Notes: generated from the sequence alone by a model not told the origin. Positions 8,604 to 18,000 are shown, counted from the stretch's first letter. The stretch is 64,000 bases of DNA from Dorea sp. AF36-15AT (GCF_003477705.1 NZ_QUDV01000001.1:682001-746000), one strand, 5' to 3'. A program made the numbers and translations.

Positions 8604-9825
8604 CTGTGTTATCCTCCATAATACTGATCGGCTGAGGAACTGCTATATCAGTAATAACTGTAAGCTGTCCGAAAGCCTTGGCGCAAATGCGCCCTGTGTA
8701 TATTTTAACATCATTCGAGATAATTTCTACCCCTTTTTTCCCCAGAGTCTCTGTAAAATGCTGATAGTTCATGCTAAGTATCTTTTGTAGTCCTTTCCCG
8801 GTATGTTTTTTTTGCTCTATATAGTAATACCGGCCAATACGACTCCCAATCCGTACAGGAATCGAAAAATGTTCTCCAAAAGAAAAGTTCTTTTCCAGGG
8901 TGTAGATTTCCGCCTGATCTGATATTTTATCCGATTTTCCGCTGCTAAGATACAGATTTCCAATCTGAAGATATGGTTCTGCTTGCTGAAAATCATAATA
9001 TACCTTTTCTGGATACTGAACGTTTTCCGTGTCTTCGTATTCCAGAATTGTCCGTGCTCTGATATCCGCATCTGCCTTTTGATACTGATAGCCTGTCGTC
9101 TCTCCGTCGTCACCAACCACAGGTACTGCGCCACTTACAAGGATCTGTCCCTTTTCAACGGTATCCCCTTTTTTTACCAGCGGAATACCTTTTCGTACAA
9201 TCATACTTTCTATAATACCACTTCGTCCTGCAACCAGATCATTGCCATCCTGCTGCATAACTGCATAATCAGTGCCTTCATCTCCGAAATCTTCATTTTC
9301 TCTTACCCGCACATTTAATGTGCTGCCGTCTACCGAGACCGATACCCAGATGATTCTGTCATGGGACTTTCTCAGTAATGTGGCAATATCAGTGCAATCT
9401 ACACTGGATATCAGAATACCTGGTCGTATCTTGTAATCTGCGAGGAATTCTTCCAGGGCTTCATCCGTATATCTTCGATTACCGGTAATATCAATCTCCC
9501 AGATAAAAAGGGACATAAGATAAATAAATCCTGCCGCGCATACCGCTCCAACAAAGAGCACTTTTCTTTTCCTGTGCTGAAACAGAAAAAAAGGGAATCC
9601 ATACCGTTTTATAATCACAGCACGAACTCCTGTCTTTTTTAAAATCGGTTTTAACATGCGAAAATCCGAGATACTGATATTCATTTCGTAGAAGTCCTGA
9701 ACCGGCTGAATATTCCAGATATAGATGTTCCGGTGCATACAGGCATTCAAAAACCTCTCAGGTGAAAAGCCGGAGATGCGGATGCGCAGGCTTCCCCTGA
9801 AATAACCTATAACCTTTTCAATCAC
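8590..9825 (-). CDS. yqfD: Sporulation protein YqfD
   Basis: A membrane protein made in the mother cell during sporulation in Bacillus. It has a short cytoplasmic part with FSPERFLNAC, one membrane segment (about residue 90), and a large outside part with two POTRA-like turns (DITGNRRYTDEAL) and MIVRKGIPLVKKGDTVEKGQILVSG. The frame is open to 9906, but that would run into yqfC. The GTG at 9825 gives (M)IEKVIGYFRGSLRIRISG and is preceded by GAGGAG, which overlaps the yqfC stop, so 411 residues is the likely form. The order yqfC-yqfD-phoH matches Bacillus. Confidence 0.88.
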   Translation of the reverse strand: MIEKVIGYFRGSLRIRISGFSPERFLNACMHRNIYIWNIQPVQDFYEMNISISDFRMLKPILKKTGVRAVIIKRYGFPFFLFQHRKRKVLFVGAVCAAGFIYLMSLFIWEIDITGNRRYTDEALEEFLADYKIRPGILISSVDCTDIATLLRKSHDRIIWVSVSVDGSTLNVRVRENEDFGDEGTDYAVMQQDGNDLVAGRSGIIESMIVRKGIPLVKKGDTVEKGQILVSGAVPVVGDDGETTGYQYQKADADIRARTILEYEDTENVQYPEKVYYDFQQAEPYLQIGNLYLSSGKSDKISDQAEIYTLEKNFSFGEHFSIPVRIGSRIGRYYYIEQKKHTGKGLQKILSMNYQHFTETLGKKGVEIISNDVKIYTGRICAKAFGQLTVITDIAVPQPISIMEDNTDGDD

Positions 9826-9838
9826 GTATACCCACTCC

Positions 9839-10147
9839 TCAGTTTTTAAATTCAACCGCAATAATTCGTCCACGTATAAGCATTTCCAGATTTGTATAGT
9901 ATTCAATCCACAGATTTTTACCCTTTATGCGTACTTCACCACTCCCAGTCTGTACACGGATCAGTAATTCCGAATACTCCTGAATCCCCCTGTAATTTTC
10001 TATCGTAAGTTCCGTCCGCCCGGTCAGCGTCAAAATAGGAGCTTTTAACGCTACATCCTTTGGCATTTCTGCTGCATCGGACACGTGATCAATCAATTTA
10101 TCTTTCATAAAATAAAGCCACACATAGTTTTGTAATATCCTATGCAT
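9839..10147 (-). CDS. yqfC: Sporulation protein YqfC (YabP family)
   Basis: 102 residues of the YabP/YqfC family, a small beta-rich protein made under the mother-cell sigma factor in Bacillus. The recognisable core is LTLTGRTELTIENYRGIQEYSELLIRV followed by IKGKNLWIEYYTNLEMLIRG. The start at 10147 has AGGAG six bases upstream. An internal Met (KDKLIDHV) is possible but lacks a binding site. Its TGA stop is part of the yqfD ribosome binding site. Confidence 0.88.
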   Translation of the reverse strand: MHRILQNYVWLYFMKDKLIDHVSDAAEMPKDVALKAPILTLTGRTELTIENYRGIQEYSELLIRVQTGSGEVRIKGKNLWIEYYTNLEMLIRGRIIAVEFKN

Positions 10148-10188
10148 GGCTTTCTCCTACTATTCAAATATATCATTTTGAAGCTGTA

Positions 10189-11349
10189 TTATTTGCTCCA
10201 CAACTCATCTGCAAGAGCTTTGATCTGTGCTTTTGTCTCCTCTTTTACACCTGACTTAATAGTTACGGATGTCTCCGTCCAGGTAAGATTCTTACAGCCT
10301 TCCATCATAGACTTAATATTCTTGGCTGCAACCGGAGCCCAGGAACCATTCTCAATGATACCTATTGTACGGTTCTGGAAGTTACGCTCTTTCAGCCCAT
10401 CAATAAATGTCTGCATAAGTGGGAAAACTCCACCATTATAAGTAATGGTTGCAAGTACCAGCTTACCATGGCGAAATGCATCTTCGATACACTCTGCCAT
10501 ATCTTCTCTTGCAAGATCAGCAACTACTACACGTGGGCATCCATTGGCCTTCAGCTCTTCGCCAAGAAGTTCAGCTGCTTTCTTCGTATTGCCATAGACA
10601 GATGCATAAGCAATCATAACGCCTTCTGTCTCTACACCGTAAGATGACCACGTCTGGTAAAGATCCAGATAATAACCAAGATTTTCTGTCAGTATCGGTC
10701 CGTGCAGTGGACAGATCTTTTCAATATCAAGAGTGACTGCCTTCTTTAACAGAGCCTGCACCTGCGCGCCATACTTTCCAACGATTCCGAAGTAATATCT
10801 TCTTGCTTCACATGCCCAGTCTTCTTCTACATCCAGTGCACCAAATTTACCAAAGGCGTCTGCTGAAAAGAGAATCTTATCCTTGCTGTCGTATGTGACC
10901 ATAACTTCTGGCCAGTGTACCATTGGTGCAAATACAAATGTAAGCTCATGACTTCCAAGTGAGAGTGTACCGTTATTCGTCACAACTTCCTGTTTGTCTG
11001 CAAGATTTAAGCCAAAGAAATTCTCGATCATCTGAAATGTCTTGGCATTACCTACAACCTTAGCCTCTGGATATGCTTCGACAAATTTTGTGATATTCGC
11101 AGAATGATCCGGTTCCATATGCTGAACTACCAGATAATCCGGTTTTCTGTCTCCGAGTATTTCCGCTACGTTAGCAAGCCATTCCTCACCGAAATTCACA
11201 TCTACCGTATCCATTACTGCAATCTTCTCGTCCATGATCACATATGAATTATATGCCATACCATTCGGTACTGCAAACTGTCCTTCAAACAAATCCACCT
11301 GATGGTCATTGACGCCTGCGTAATATATATCTTCTGTTATCTTCTTCAT
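10189..11349 (-). CDS. FprA-type flavodiiron protein
   Basis: Flavodiiron proteins reduce O2 to water (or NO to N2O) in anaerobes, using electrons from rubredoxin or NADH-linked reductases. The N-terminal metallo-beta-lactamase-like domain shows the di-iron ligands H77, E79, D81 and H82 in QHMEPDHSAN, H145 in VHWPEV, D164, and a later LHGPI His. From about residue 255 a flavodoxin domain (AYASVYGNTKKAAELL) binds FMN. Length 386 residues is within the family range. AGGAGG precedes the ATG. No rubredoxin domain is fused. Confidence 0.93.
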   Translation of the reverse strand: MKKITEDIYYAGVNDHQVDLFEGQFAVPNGMAYNSYVIMDEKIAVMDTVDVNFGEEWLANVAEILGDRKPDYLVVQHMEPDHSANITKFVEAYPEAKVVGNAKTFQMIENFFGLNLADKQEVVTNNGTLSLGSHELTFVFAPMVHWPEVMVTYDSKDKILFSADAFGKFGALDVEEDWACEARRYYFGIVGKYGAQVQALLKKAVTLDIEKICPLHGPILTENLGYYLDLYQTWSSYGVETEGVMIAYASVYGNTKKAAELLGEELKANGCPRVVVADLAREDMAECIEDAFRHGKLVLATITYNGGVFPLMQTFIDGLKERNFQNRTIGIIENGSWAPVAAKNIKSMMEGCKNLTWTETSVTIKSGVKEETKAQIKALADELWSK

Positions 11350-11384
11350 GCTGATACAGCCTCCTTCGATTCACAATTTCTTAC

Positions 11385-11413
11385 ATCATACTGCCTCTTT
11401 CGGGAAAATGCAA
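11385..11413 (-). promoter_or_regulatory. Promoter of the flavodiiron protein gene
   Basis: Minus-strand TTGCAT (11408-11413) and TATGAT (11385-11390) with a 17-base spacer, 35 bases before the start codon. Fair match to the vegetative consensus. Confidence 0.5.
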
Positions 11414-11424
11414 GACAGTCGCAT

Positions 11425-12801
11425 TTATTTTCCTGTCGGTTTCTGTATCTTCTTCAGTGCATCCCTGAAACGCACCCGGAATAACAGTACCGTAAATGTA
11501 ATCGCAAAGAAATCTGCGATTGGTTCAGCCATATAGACTGCCATAGTCCGGTCAGAGTTCCATATCATTGGAACGATATAGATTAATGGGATCAGAAGAA
11601 CGAACTTACGCACAACTGCAACAATAATGGATTCCAGTGCCTTTCCAAGTGAATTAAACGTAATCTGGCAGGATATCTGAATCCCGAACAGGAACATAAC
11701 CGCCATATAGATACGAAGTGCCGGAATCGTAAATTCAATTAATTCAGCATTGGATGTGAAAATTCCGGCAAACACACCCGGTATCAGCATTACCAATGCC
11801 CAGAGTACTGCTGCATAGATCATATTGATTTTTAAAAGCAGCCAGAAGGCAGCTTTGACTCTTTCAGCATTGGATGCCCCATAATTGTAACTGATGATCG
11901 GCTGTGCTCCCTGAGACAATCCCTGCAGCGGAAGCATTGCAAACTGCATAACACTTGTAAGAATCGTCATAGCTCCTACTGCAATGTCCCCGCCATATCG
12001 TTGCAGAGAAGAATTGAAGCAGATAGAAATAACGCTTTCACTCGCCTGCATGATAAAGGTCGCGAGTCCAAGTGCCAGACAAGGCAAAATAATCCCAGGT
12101 ATCAGGCGCAAGTTCTCTTTTCGTATGCGGATAAAACTCTTCCTGCCACATAAGAATGCAACCACCCAGATACAGGACAGTGCCTGAGAAATGATCGTTG
12201 CAAGTGCCGCTCCCCGTACATCCATATGCAGTCCAAAGATAAAGATCGGATCCAGAATGATATTACTTACAGCTCCGATTAATACAGAATACATACCTGT
12301 CTTTGCAAATCCCTGTGCGGTAATAAATGCATTCATGCCTAGAGTCAGTTCCACAAATATCGTTCCGATCGCATAAATATTCATATAGCTGGAAGCGTAT
12401 CCGATGGTATTCTCGCTTGCGCCAAATGCAAGTAAGAGACTCCGGTTCCATTTTAGAAGAATCGCTGTAAGGATCAATGATACAATGATCTGTAACGCAA
12501 AACAGTTACCGAGAATCTGTTCTGCTGTATGTTGTTCTTTCTTTCCCATATAGATAGATGCCCGCGGTGCTCCACCGTATCCTACCAGCGCTGCAAATGC
12601 TGATACGATCAGAATCAAAGGCATACATACGCCGACACCTGTCAGTGCTGAGGCTCCGATGCCCGGAATATGTCCAATATAAATACGGTCTACGATGTTA
12701 TATAACATATTAATAAACTGTGCTGCCAGGGTTGGCAGTGCAAGCTTCAACAATAATTTTCCTATTGGTTCCTTTTCCAGGAAATCTTTATTTTCACTCA
12801 T
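11425..12801 (-). CDS. MATE family multidrug/cation exporter
   Basis: 458 residues with about 12 membrane segments, starting MSENKDFLEKEPIGKLLLKLALPTLAAQFINMLYN, the usual N-terminus of NorM/DinF-like MATE carriers in Clostridia. Internal duplication is visible as two halves each with a P-x-L-A-x-Q-like entry and a QGLSQGAQPIISYNYGA stretch in the second half. MATE proteins export cationic drugs in exchange for Na+ or H+. The substrate here cannot be told. The nearest AGGAG is 14 bases from the ATG; GAGAG lies closer. Confidence 0.9.
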   Translation of the reverse strand: MSENKDFLEKEPIGKLLLKLALPTLAAQFINMLYNIVDRIYIGHIPGIGASALTGVGVCMPLILIVSAFAALVGYGGAPRASIYMGKKEQHTAEQILGNCFALQIIVSLILTAILLKWNRSLLLAFGASENTIGYASSYMNIYAIGTIFVELTLGMNAFITAQGFAKTGMYSVLIGAVSNIILDPIFIFGLHMDVRGAALATIISQALSCIWVVAFLCGRKSFIRIRKENLRLIPGIILPCLALGLATFIMQASESVISICFNSSLQRYGGDIAVGAMTILTSVMQFAMLPLQGLSQGAQPIISYNYGASNAERVKAAFWLLLKINMIYAAVLWALVMLIPGVFAGIFTSNAELIEFTIPALRIYMAVMFLFGIQISCQITFNSLGKALESIIVAVVRKFVLLIPLIYIVPMIWNSDRTMAVYMAEPIADFFAITFTVLLFRVRFRDALKKIQKPTGK

Positions 12802-12860
12802 CTTACTCTCTCATGCTCCTTTATAAATATTGTTATGCAAATACTGCTTATATAGAGATC

Positions 12861-13340
12861 TTATTTGTGATATGGTTCGTGGTTCATGATCCGATAGCTA
12901 CGGTAAATCTGTTCCAGCAGAATGACGCGCATTAACTGATGTGGAAATGTCATCTTTGAAAAGCTCAGTGCATAATCCGATCTCTTTAATATTTCCCTGC
13001 CAAGACCAATGGAACCACCGATAATAAATATAATATGGCTGGTTCCCTGCACGCCAAGTTTGTCAATCTTTTCTGCCATCTCCTCAGAAGTCAGCATTTT
13101 CCCGGCTATTTCCAGTGTGATCACATAAGCATCTTCCTTTATATACTTCAGGATCCGTTCGCCTTCTTTGTCCCGGATGGCATCTTCTACGGTGTCACTT
13201 GCGTTATCTGGTGTCTTTTCATCTGCCACTTCCACAATCTCCAGTTTGCAGTAACGACTCAGACGCTTGCTATATTCTGCAATCGCATCTTTCAGATATT
13301 TTTCTTTAATCTTCCCTACAGTTATCAGTGTTATTTTCAT
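12861..13340 (-). CDS. rlmH: 23S rRNA (pseudouridine1915-N3)-methyltransferase RlmH
   Basis: Methylates pseudouridine 1915 in helix 69 of 23S rRNA. The SPOUT fold is marked by HIIFIIGGSIGLG and SKMTFPHQLMRVILLEQIYRSYRI at the end. The frame opens earlier, but MKITLITVGKIKEKYLKD at 13340 gives the family's standard 159 residues and is preceded by GGAG six bases upstream. A promoter at 13381-13409 fits a separate transcript. Confidence 0.95.
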   Translation of the reverse strand: MKITLITVGKIKEKYLKDAIAEYSKRLSRYCKLEIVEVADEKTPDNASDTVEDAIRDKEGERILKYIKEDAYVITLEIAGKMLTSEEMAEKIDKLGVQGTSHIIFIIGGSIGLGREILKRSDYALSFSKMTFPHQLMRVILLEQIYRSYRIMNHEPYHK

Positions 13341-13380
13341 CGAATTCTCCATTCTCATATTTTTAGCGATACAGTATATT

Positions 13381-13409
13381 ATCATAGCATCAGAAGTGAA
13401 AATAAGCAA
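13381..13409 (-). promoter_or_regulatory. Promoter of rlmH
   Basis: Minus-strand TTGCTT (13404-13409) and TATGAT (13381-13386) with a 17-base spacer, about 40 bases before the rlmH start. Confidence 0.5.
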
Positions 13410-13430
13410 ACACTTTGAATCGTTGCAGAT

Positions 13431-13461
13431 AAAAAAGACTGCGCAATAATACGCAGCCTTT
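13431..13461 (-). terminator. Terminator after the nad operon
   Basis: Minus strand: 10-bp stem AAAGGCTGCG with CGCAGTCTTT (one G-U pair), 8-base loop, then a run of six T. It lies 16 bases beyond the nadC stop. Confidence 0.9.
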
Positions 13462-13476
13462 TACAGACAATATAAT

Positions 13477-14328
13477 TTATACTGCATGCAAATTCTTCAG
13501 TGAAATATCAAGAATTGGTGCAGAGTGAGTCAGTGCTCCGCTGGAAATATAATCTACACCAAGTTCCGTAAGTCTTGCGATATTCTCTTTTGTCACATTA
13601 CCGGAACATTCTGTCTCTGCACGTCCACCAATCATTCGGATCGCTTCTTTCATGATATCCGTATCCATATTGTCGAGCATGATAATATCGGCACCGGCTT
13701 CTACCGCTTCTTTTACCATGTCAAGATTCTCTACCTCAATCTCAATCTTTCGTACAAATGGAGCATAGTCCTTTGCCATCTGCACTGCCTTTGTTACACT
13801 TCCGGCAGCTCCAATATGATTATCTTTCAGAAGCACACCATCTGACAGATTGTACCGATGATTATATCCGCCTCCCGTACGCACTGCATATTTTTCAAAT
13901 ATGCGCATATTCGGTGTCGTCTTGCGGGTATCCAGAAGCTTGATCTTTGTACCTTCCAAAAGCTTCGCTACGGAATGTGTATAGGTTGCAATGCCACTCA
14001 TTCTCTGGAGATAGTTCAGTGCCACACGTTCTCCGGATAAAAGTACCCGGATATCTCCTGTGACAATTCCCATAAGTTGTCCTTCTTCAACAGCATCCCC
14101 ATCTTTACAATAGAAGGTCACTTCTGTCCTTTCATCCAGTAATTCAAAGACACGTTTAAATACTTCCAGACCTGAAATGATACCATTCTGCTTACATATC
14201 AGTTGCACTTCACCCTTTACATATTCTTTCATAACTGAATTAGTAGTCACATCTTCACTGGATATATCTTCTTTTAATGCTTCCAGAATCAGATGATCTG
14301 CCTGCAAACGCATTGTTATTTCGTTCAT
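13477..14328 (-). CDS. nadC: Nicotinate-nucleotide pyrophosphorylase (quinolinate phosphoribosyltransferase)
   Basis: Converts quinolinate and PRPP to nicotinate mononucleotide, CO2 and pyrophosphate, the third step of de novo NAD synthesis. 283 residues, with the family's ALNYLQRMSGIATYT, LDTRKTTPNMR and KDNHIGAAGS motifs and the C-terminal SGNVTKENIARL barrel strand. Its start overlaps the nadB stop by four bases. It is the last gene of nadA-nadB-nadC, followed by a terminator. Confidence 0.96.
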   Translation of the reverse strand: MNEITMRLQADHLILEALKEDISSEDVTTNSVMKEYVKGEVQLICKQNGIISGLEVFKRVFELLDERTEVTFYCKDGDAVEEGQLMGIVTGDIRVLLSGERVALNYLQRMSGIATYTHSVAKLLEGTKIKLLDTRKTTPNMRIFEKYAVRTGGGYNHRYNLSDGVLLKDNHIGAAGSVTKAVQMAKDYAPFVRKIEIEVENLDMVKEAVEAGADIIMLDNMDTDIMKEAIRMIGGRAETECSGNVTKENIARLTELGVDYISSGALTHSAPILDISLKNLHAV

Positions 14329-15512
14329 ACTTTTATTCCCTCATTTCTCTCAGACTTAATCTTTTCTGCAGCACGTTTGGCAAATACCAGACTCTCCAGA
14401 AGAGAGTTACTGGCAAGCCGGTTGGCTCCATGGACACCATTACAGCTGGTCTCTCCGACTGCATAAAGATGGTTCATAGACGTATGACTGTCTTTATTTA
14501 CCCAGATGCCGCCCATAAAATAATGCTGCGCCGGGACTACAGGAATCCATTCTTTTGTTACATCATATCCTTCTTCCAGACAACGTTCATAAATATTCGG
14601 AAAATGTTTCATGATGGTCTCTTTGTCAATATGCTCCAGAGAAAGCCATACATGAGAAGTATGATCCTTTTCCATCTGTTTCTGGATGGCTTTGGTAACT
14701 ACATCTCTTGGCAGCAGTTCATCCACAAAACGCTCACCATTCTTATCATACAGGAGTGCACCCTCGCCACGGACTGACTCAGAAATCAGGAAACTTCTTC
14801 CCGGTTTTTCTGTATAAAGTGTTGTCGGATGTATCTGCACATAATCCAGATGTTCCAGTTTAATATGATGTTTTTTAGAAATATCGATTGCATCTCCTGT
14901 CAAATGCGGAAAATTTGTCGAATGCTCATAACATCCTCCGATACCGCCGCTGGCAAAAATGGTATTTTCCGCATGGATTATAAGTTCTTCTCCGTCTTTT
15001 GTCTCAGCAACAATTCCTTCACATCCATCTGCATCTTCCAGAATATCTTTCATGGTCGTATATTCCAGAATCGTAATATTTTTACGTCTCTTCACCTGAT
15101 GTAATAACTTTGTGGTGATTTCTTTACCAGTAATATCTTCATGAAACAAAATACGTGGTCTGGAATGTGCCCCTTCTCTTGTAAATAGAAGCTTGCCATC
15201 CTTCTGTGCAAATTCTACACCATATCCGATCAGATCACGAATAATCTCCTGTGAACTCCGGATCATAATATCTACGGACTCCTTACGGTTCTCATAATGC
15301 CCGGCTCTCATAGTATCTTCAAAATAACTGTCATAATCCTGATTATCCCGCAGGACACAGATACCTCCCTGTGCCAGGAAAGAATCACTGCTTTCCAGAT
15401 CTGACTTTGTGATCAGCAGAATCTTCATATCTTCCGGAAGATTCAGTGCCGCAAAACATCCGCTGACACCTGTTCCCACAATGACTGTATCTGTATTATA
15501 TTTCATCTTCAT
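14325..15512 (-). CDS. nadB: L-aspartate oxidase NadB, short form
   Basis: FAD enzyme that oxidises aspartate to iminoaspartate for NadA; in anaerobes fumarate or another acceptor replaces O2. The N-terminal FAD fold is seen in VIVGTGVSGCFAALNL, and catalytic-region motifs include FLAQGGICV, GAHSRPRILFHEDITGKEI and HPTTLY. The protein ends after NRLASNSLLESLVFAKRAAEKI at 395 residues, so the C-terminal helical domain of the 530-residue E. coli enzyme is absent. It overlaps nadC and starts eight bases after nadA stops. Two possible ATGs (residues 1 and 3) follow AAGGAG. Confidence 0.94.
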   Translation of the reverse strand: MKMKYNTDTVIVGTGVSGCFAALNLPEDMKILLITKSDLESSDSFLAQGGICVLRDNQDYDSYFEDTMRAGHYENRKESVDIMIRSSQEIIRDLIGYGVEFAQKDGKLLFTREGAHSRPRILFHEDITGKEITTKLLHQVKRRKNITILEYTTMKDILEDADGCEGIVAETKDGEELIIHAENTIFASGGIGGCYEHSTNFPHLTGDAIDISKKHHIKLEHLDYVQIHPTTLYTEKPGRSFLISESVRGEGALLYDKNGERFVDELLPRDVVTKAIQKQMEKDHTSHVWLSLEHIDKETIMKHFPNIYERCLEEGYDVTKEWIPVVPAQHYFMGGIWVNKDSHTSMNHLYAVGETSCNGVHGANRLASNSLLESLVFAKRAAEKIKSERNEGIKV

Positions 15513-15520
15513 ACATCTCC

Positions 15521-16426
15521 TTACTTGCCAAGCTCTAGCATACGCTCCAGAGGTTTCTTGGAATTCTCACGCAGACTATCTGTTACATGCACCTGATTGT
15601 CGCCTGTCTTCAGTACATGTAATACTTTTTCCAACGTGTTTTTCTTCATGTTCGGACATACAGGTACCGTCTCCGGATAGTAAAATTGTTTATCCGGATT
15701 GTTCTGTGTCAGTTTGTAATGTACTCCTTCTTCAGTACAGATAATAAACTCCTGACGGTCACTATCCGTCGCATAATTAATAATGCCGGATGTACTTCCG
15801 ATATAATCAGCAATTGCTAAAATCTCCTGTCTGCATTCTGGATGCGCAAGCACCAGTGCATCCGGATGTTCATCTTTTACCTTCAGCACCTCGTCTGCTT
15901 CCATGCGTTCATGGGTTGGACAGAATCCCTCGTTGAAGATAAAATGCTTCTCCGGAACCTGATCTGCTATGTAATGAGCCAGATTCCTGTCAGGAATAAA
16001 GTATATATTCTTGTTTGGCAGTTTCTTTACAATCTTAACTGCATTCGCAGATGTCACGCACACATCTGAATACTCCTTTAATTCAGCTGTGGAATTGATG
16101 TAGCAGACAACTGCCACATCTTCGTAAGTCTCACGCACTTTTTTAATACGATCAATATCTGCCATATGAGCCATCGGACAATCGGCCTGCAGATCTGGCA
16201 TAAGCACCGTTTTCTCTGGATTGAGAATCTTTGCACTCTCTCCCATAAAGGATACTCCGCAGAATACGATTGTCTTAGCGGTAAGTTCTGTAGCCACACG
16301 GCTCAGATAAAAAGAATCTCCTATATAGTCTGCGATGTCCTGCACTTCCGGTCTCACATAGTAATGTGCAAGGATGACTGCATCTTTTTCTTTTTTTAAT
16401 TTCTTGATCTCGTCTGTAATATTCAT
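15521..16426 (-). CDS. nadA: Quinolinate synthase NadA
   Basis: An oxygen-sensitive [4Fe-4S] enzyme condensing iminoaspartate with dihydroxyacetone phosphate to quinolinate. Cluster cysteines are visible in SDVCVTSANA, AHPECRQEI and VPVCPNMKKNTL. The frame is open to 16474, but MNITDEIKKLKKEKDAV at 16426 gives 301 residues, the normal size, and is preceded by AGGAGG. First gene of the NAD operon, controlled by the promoter with a palindrome at 16463-16491. Confidence 0.96.
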   Translation of the reverse strand: MNITDEIKKLKKEKDAVILAHYYVRPEVQDIADYIGDSFYLSRVATELTAKTIVFCGVSFMGESAKILNPEKTVLMPDLQADCPMAHMADIDRIKKVRETYEDVAVVCYINSTAELKEYSDVCVTSANAVKIVKKLPNKNIYFIPDRNLAHYIADQVPEKHFIFNEGFCPTHERMEADEVLKVKDEHPDALVLAHPECRQEILAIADYIGSTSGIINYATDSDRQEFIICTEEGVHYKLTQNNPDKQFYYPETVPVCPNMKKNTLEKVLHVLKTGDNQVHVTDSLRENSKKPLERMLELGK

Positions 16427-16462
16427 CTCAGTTTCCTCCTGTTTACAGCTACACTGTTGACA

Positions 16463-16491
16463 ATTATAGCACATGTATCAACATGTGACAA
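16463..16491 (-). promoter_or_regulatory. nadABC promoter with palindrome between -35 and -10
   Basis: Minus-strand TTGTCA (16486-16491), 17-base spacer and a perfect TATAAT (16463-16468). The spacer is occupied by a perfect inverted repeat CACATGT and ACATGTG around a 4-base centre (16470-16487). A repressor there would block RNA polymerase. In Firmicutes de novo NAD genes are often controlled by NiaR with nicotinate; whether this is a NiaR site is inference. Confidence 0.7.
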
Positions 16492-16545
16492 GACAGTTGT
16501 AAACTACAAATATATGACAAAATCTAAAATATTATTTCAAGAAAC

Positions 16546-16575
16546 AAATAAGGAGACTATATTTCTATAATCTCC
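16546..16575 (-). terminator. Terminator after nfnB
   Basis: Minus-strand 10-bp stem GGAGATTATA with TATAGTCTCC (one T-G pair), GAAA tetraloop, followed by TTATTTG. The U tract is weak. Confidence 0.65.
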
Positions 16576-16611
16576 TCAAAATCATCGTAATCTTTCAGTA
16601 TTTAGTTTGTT

Positions 16612-18000
16612 TTATTTCTGTGACAGATATTCATGAATACCCTTCGCGCCTGCTTTTCCGGCACCCATAGCAAGGATAACTGTAGCTGCTCCGGTCACAG
16701 CATCGCCGCCTGCGAATACGGCAGCCTTGGATGTCTGTCCATTTTCTTCTTCAGCTACAATACATCTTCTTCGGTTGGTCTCAAGTCCCTCCGTTGTAGA
16801 TGCGATCAATGGGTTTGGAGAAGTACCAAGTGCCATGATAACTGTATCCAGTTCAATCTCATACTCAGATCCTTCGATCGGTACCGGACGTCTTCTGCCA
16901 GATGCATCTGGTTCACCAAGTTCCATTTTGATTACTTTCATGCCTTTTACCCATCCGTTATCATCGGTAAGGATCTCTACCGGATTGGTCAACAGATTGA
17001 AGATAATGCCTTCTTCTTTTGCATGATGGACTTCTTCTGCTCTTGCCGGAAGCTCTGCCTCACTTCGACGATATACGATATGTACATCTGCGCCAAGACG
17101 AAGCGCTGTCCTGGCTGCATCCATCGCTACGTTACCACCGCCGACTACAGCTACTTTCTTACCAGCTGCAATTGGTGTGTCATAATTATTATCAAAAGCT
17201 TTCATCAGATTACTTCTGGTCAGATACTCATTTGCGGAGAATACTCCATTCGCTGTCTCACCAGGAATTCCCATAAACATCGGAAGACCTGCACCTGATC
17301 CAATAAATACAGCTTCGAAGTTTTCCTCTTCCATCAGCTGATCAATTGTAGTTGATTTACCAATCACTACATTGGTCTCAAATTTAACACCAAGCTCTTT
17401 GACTTTTTCGATCTCTTTCTTAACAACTTTTTCTTTTGGAAGACGGAATTCCGGGATACCATATACCAGTACTCCACCCAGCTCATGAAGCGCTTCAAAT
17501 ACCGTTACTTCATAACCAAGTTTTGCAAGATCACCAGCACATGTAAGTCCGGATGGACCGGAACCGATCACAGCCACCTTATGACCATTTGTCTTCTCTG
17601 CTTTCTTAGGCTTGATATCATGCTCCAGTGCATAATCTGCTACAAAACGCTCCAGCTTACCGATAGATACAGCATCACCTTTAATGCCGCGGATACATTT
17701 ACATTCACACTGTGATTCCTGAGGACATACACGACCACAGATTGCCGGCAGTGCAGAAGATTCACCGATGACCTGATAAGCACCTTCGATATCTCCATCT
17801 TTTACTTTGGATATAAATCCAGGAATATTGATTGATACCGGACAGCCCTGAATACATCTTGCATTTTTACAGTTCAGACATCTGGTTGCTTCTTCCATTG
17901 CCTCTTCTTTATTATATCCATAACATACTTCTTCAAAATTAGTTGCACGTACTTTTGCATCCTGTTCTCTGACAGGAATTCTCTTTAACATATCAGCCAT
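16612..18000 (-). CDS. nfnB: NfnB: large subunit of NADH-dependent reduced ferredoxin:NADP+ oxidoreductase
   Basis: 462 residues, related to the small subunit of glutamate synthase and often labelled gltA. N-terminal Cys motifs CLNCKNARCIQGCPV and CGRVCPQESQCECKCIRG bind two [4Fe-4S] clusters, then two Rossmann folds follow (VIGSGPSGLTCAGDLA and VVGGGNVAMDAARTALR). With the NfnA-like subunit just upstream it forms the flavin-based electron-bifurcating NfnAB enzyme, which couples ferredoxin and NADH oxidation to NADP+ reduction. The two genes overlap by one base (TAATG). No glutamate synthase large subunit lies nearby, which favours Nfn over GltD. Confidence 0.88.
   Translation of the reverse strand: MADMLKRIPVREQDAKVRATNFEEVCYGYNKEEAMEEATRCLNCKNARCIQGCPVSINIPGFISKVKDGDIEGAYQVIGESSALPAICGRVCPQESQCECKCIRGIKGDAVSIGKLERFVADYALEHDIKPKKAEKTNGHKVAVIGSGPSGLTCAGDLAKLGYEVTVFEALHELGGVLVYGIPEFRLPKEKVVKKEIEKVKELGVKFETNVVIGKSTTIDQLMEEENFEAVFIGSGAGLPMFMGIPGETANGVFSANEYLTRSNLMKAFDNNYDTPIAAGKKVAVVGGGNVAMDAARTALRLGADVHIVYRRSEAELPARAEEVHHAKEEGIIFNLLTNPVEILTDDNGWVKGMKVIKMELGEPDASGRRRPVPIEGSEYEIELDTVIMALGTSPNPLIASTTEGLETNRRRCIVAEEENGQTSKAAVFAGGDAVTGAATVILAMGAGKAGAKGIHEYLSQK

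Noticed and set aside
12803..12814. Three-codon leader ORF (ATG AGA GAG TAA) just before the MATE gene
   Set aside because: The AGGAG is only one base from its ATG, too close to initiate; a chance occurrence is more likely.
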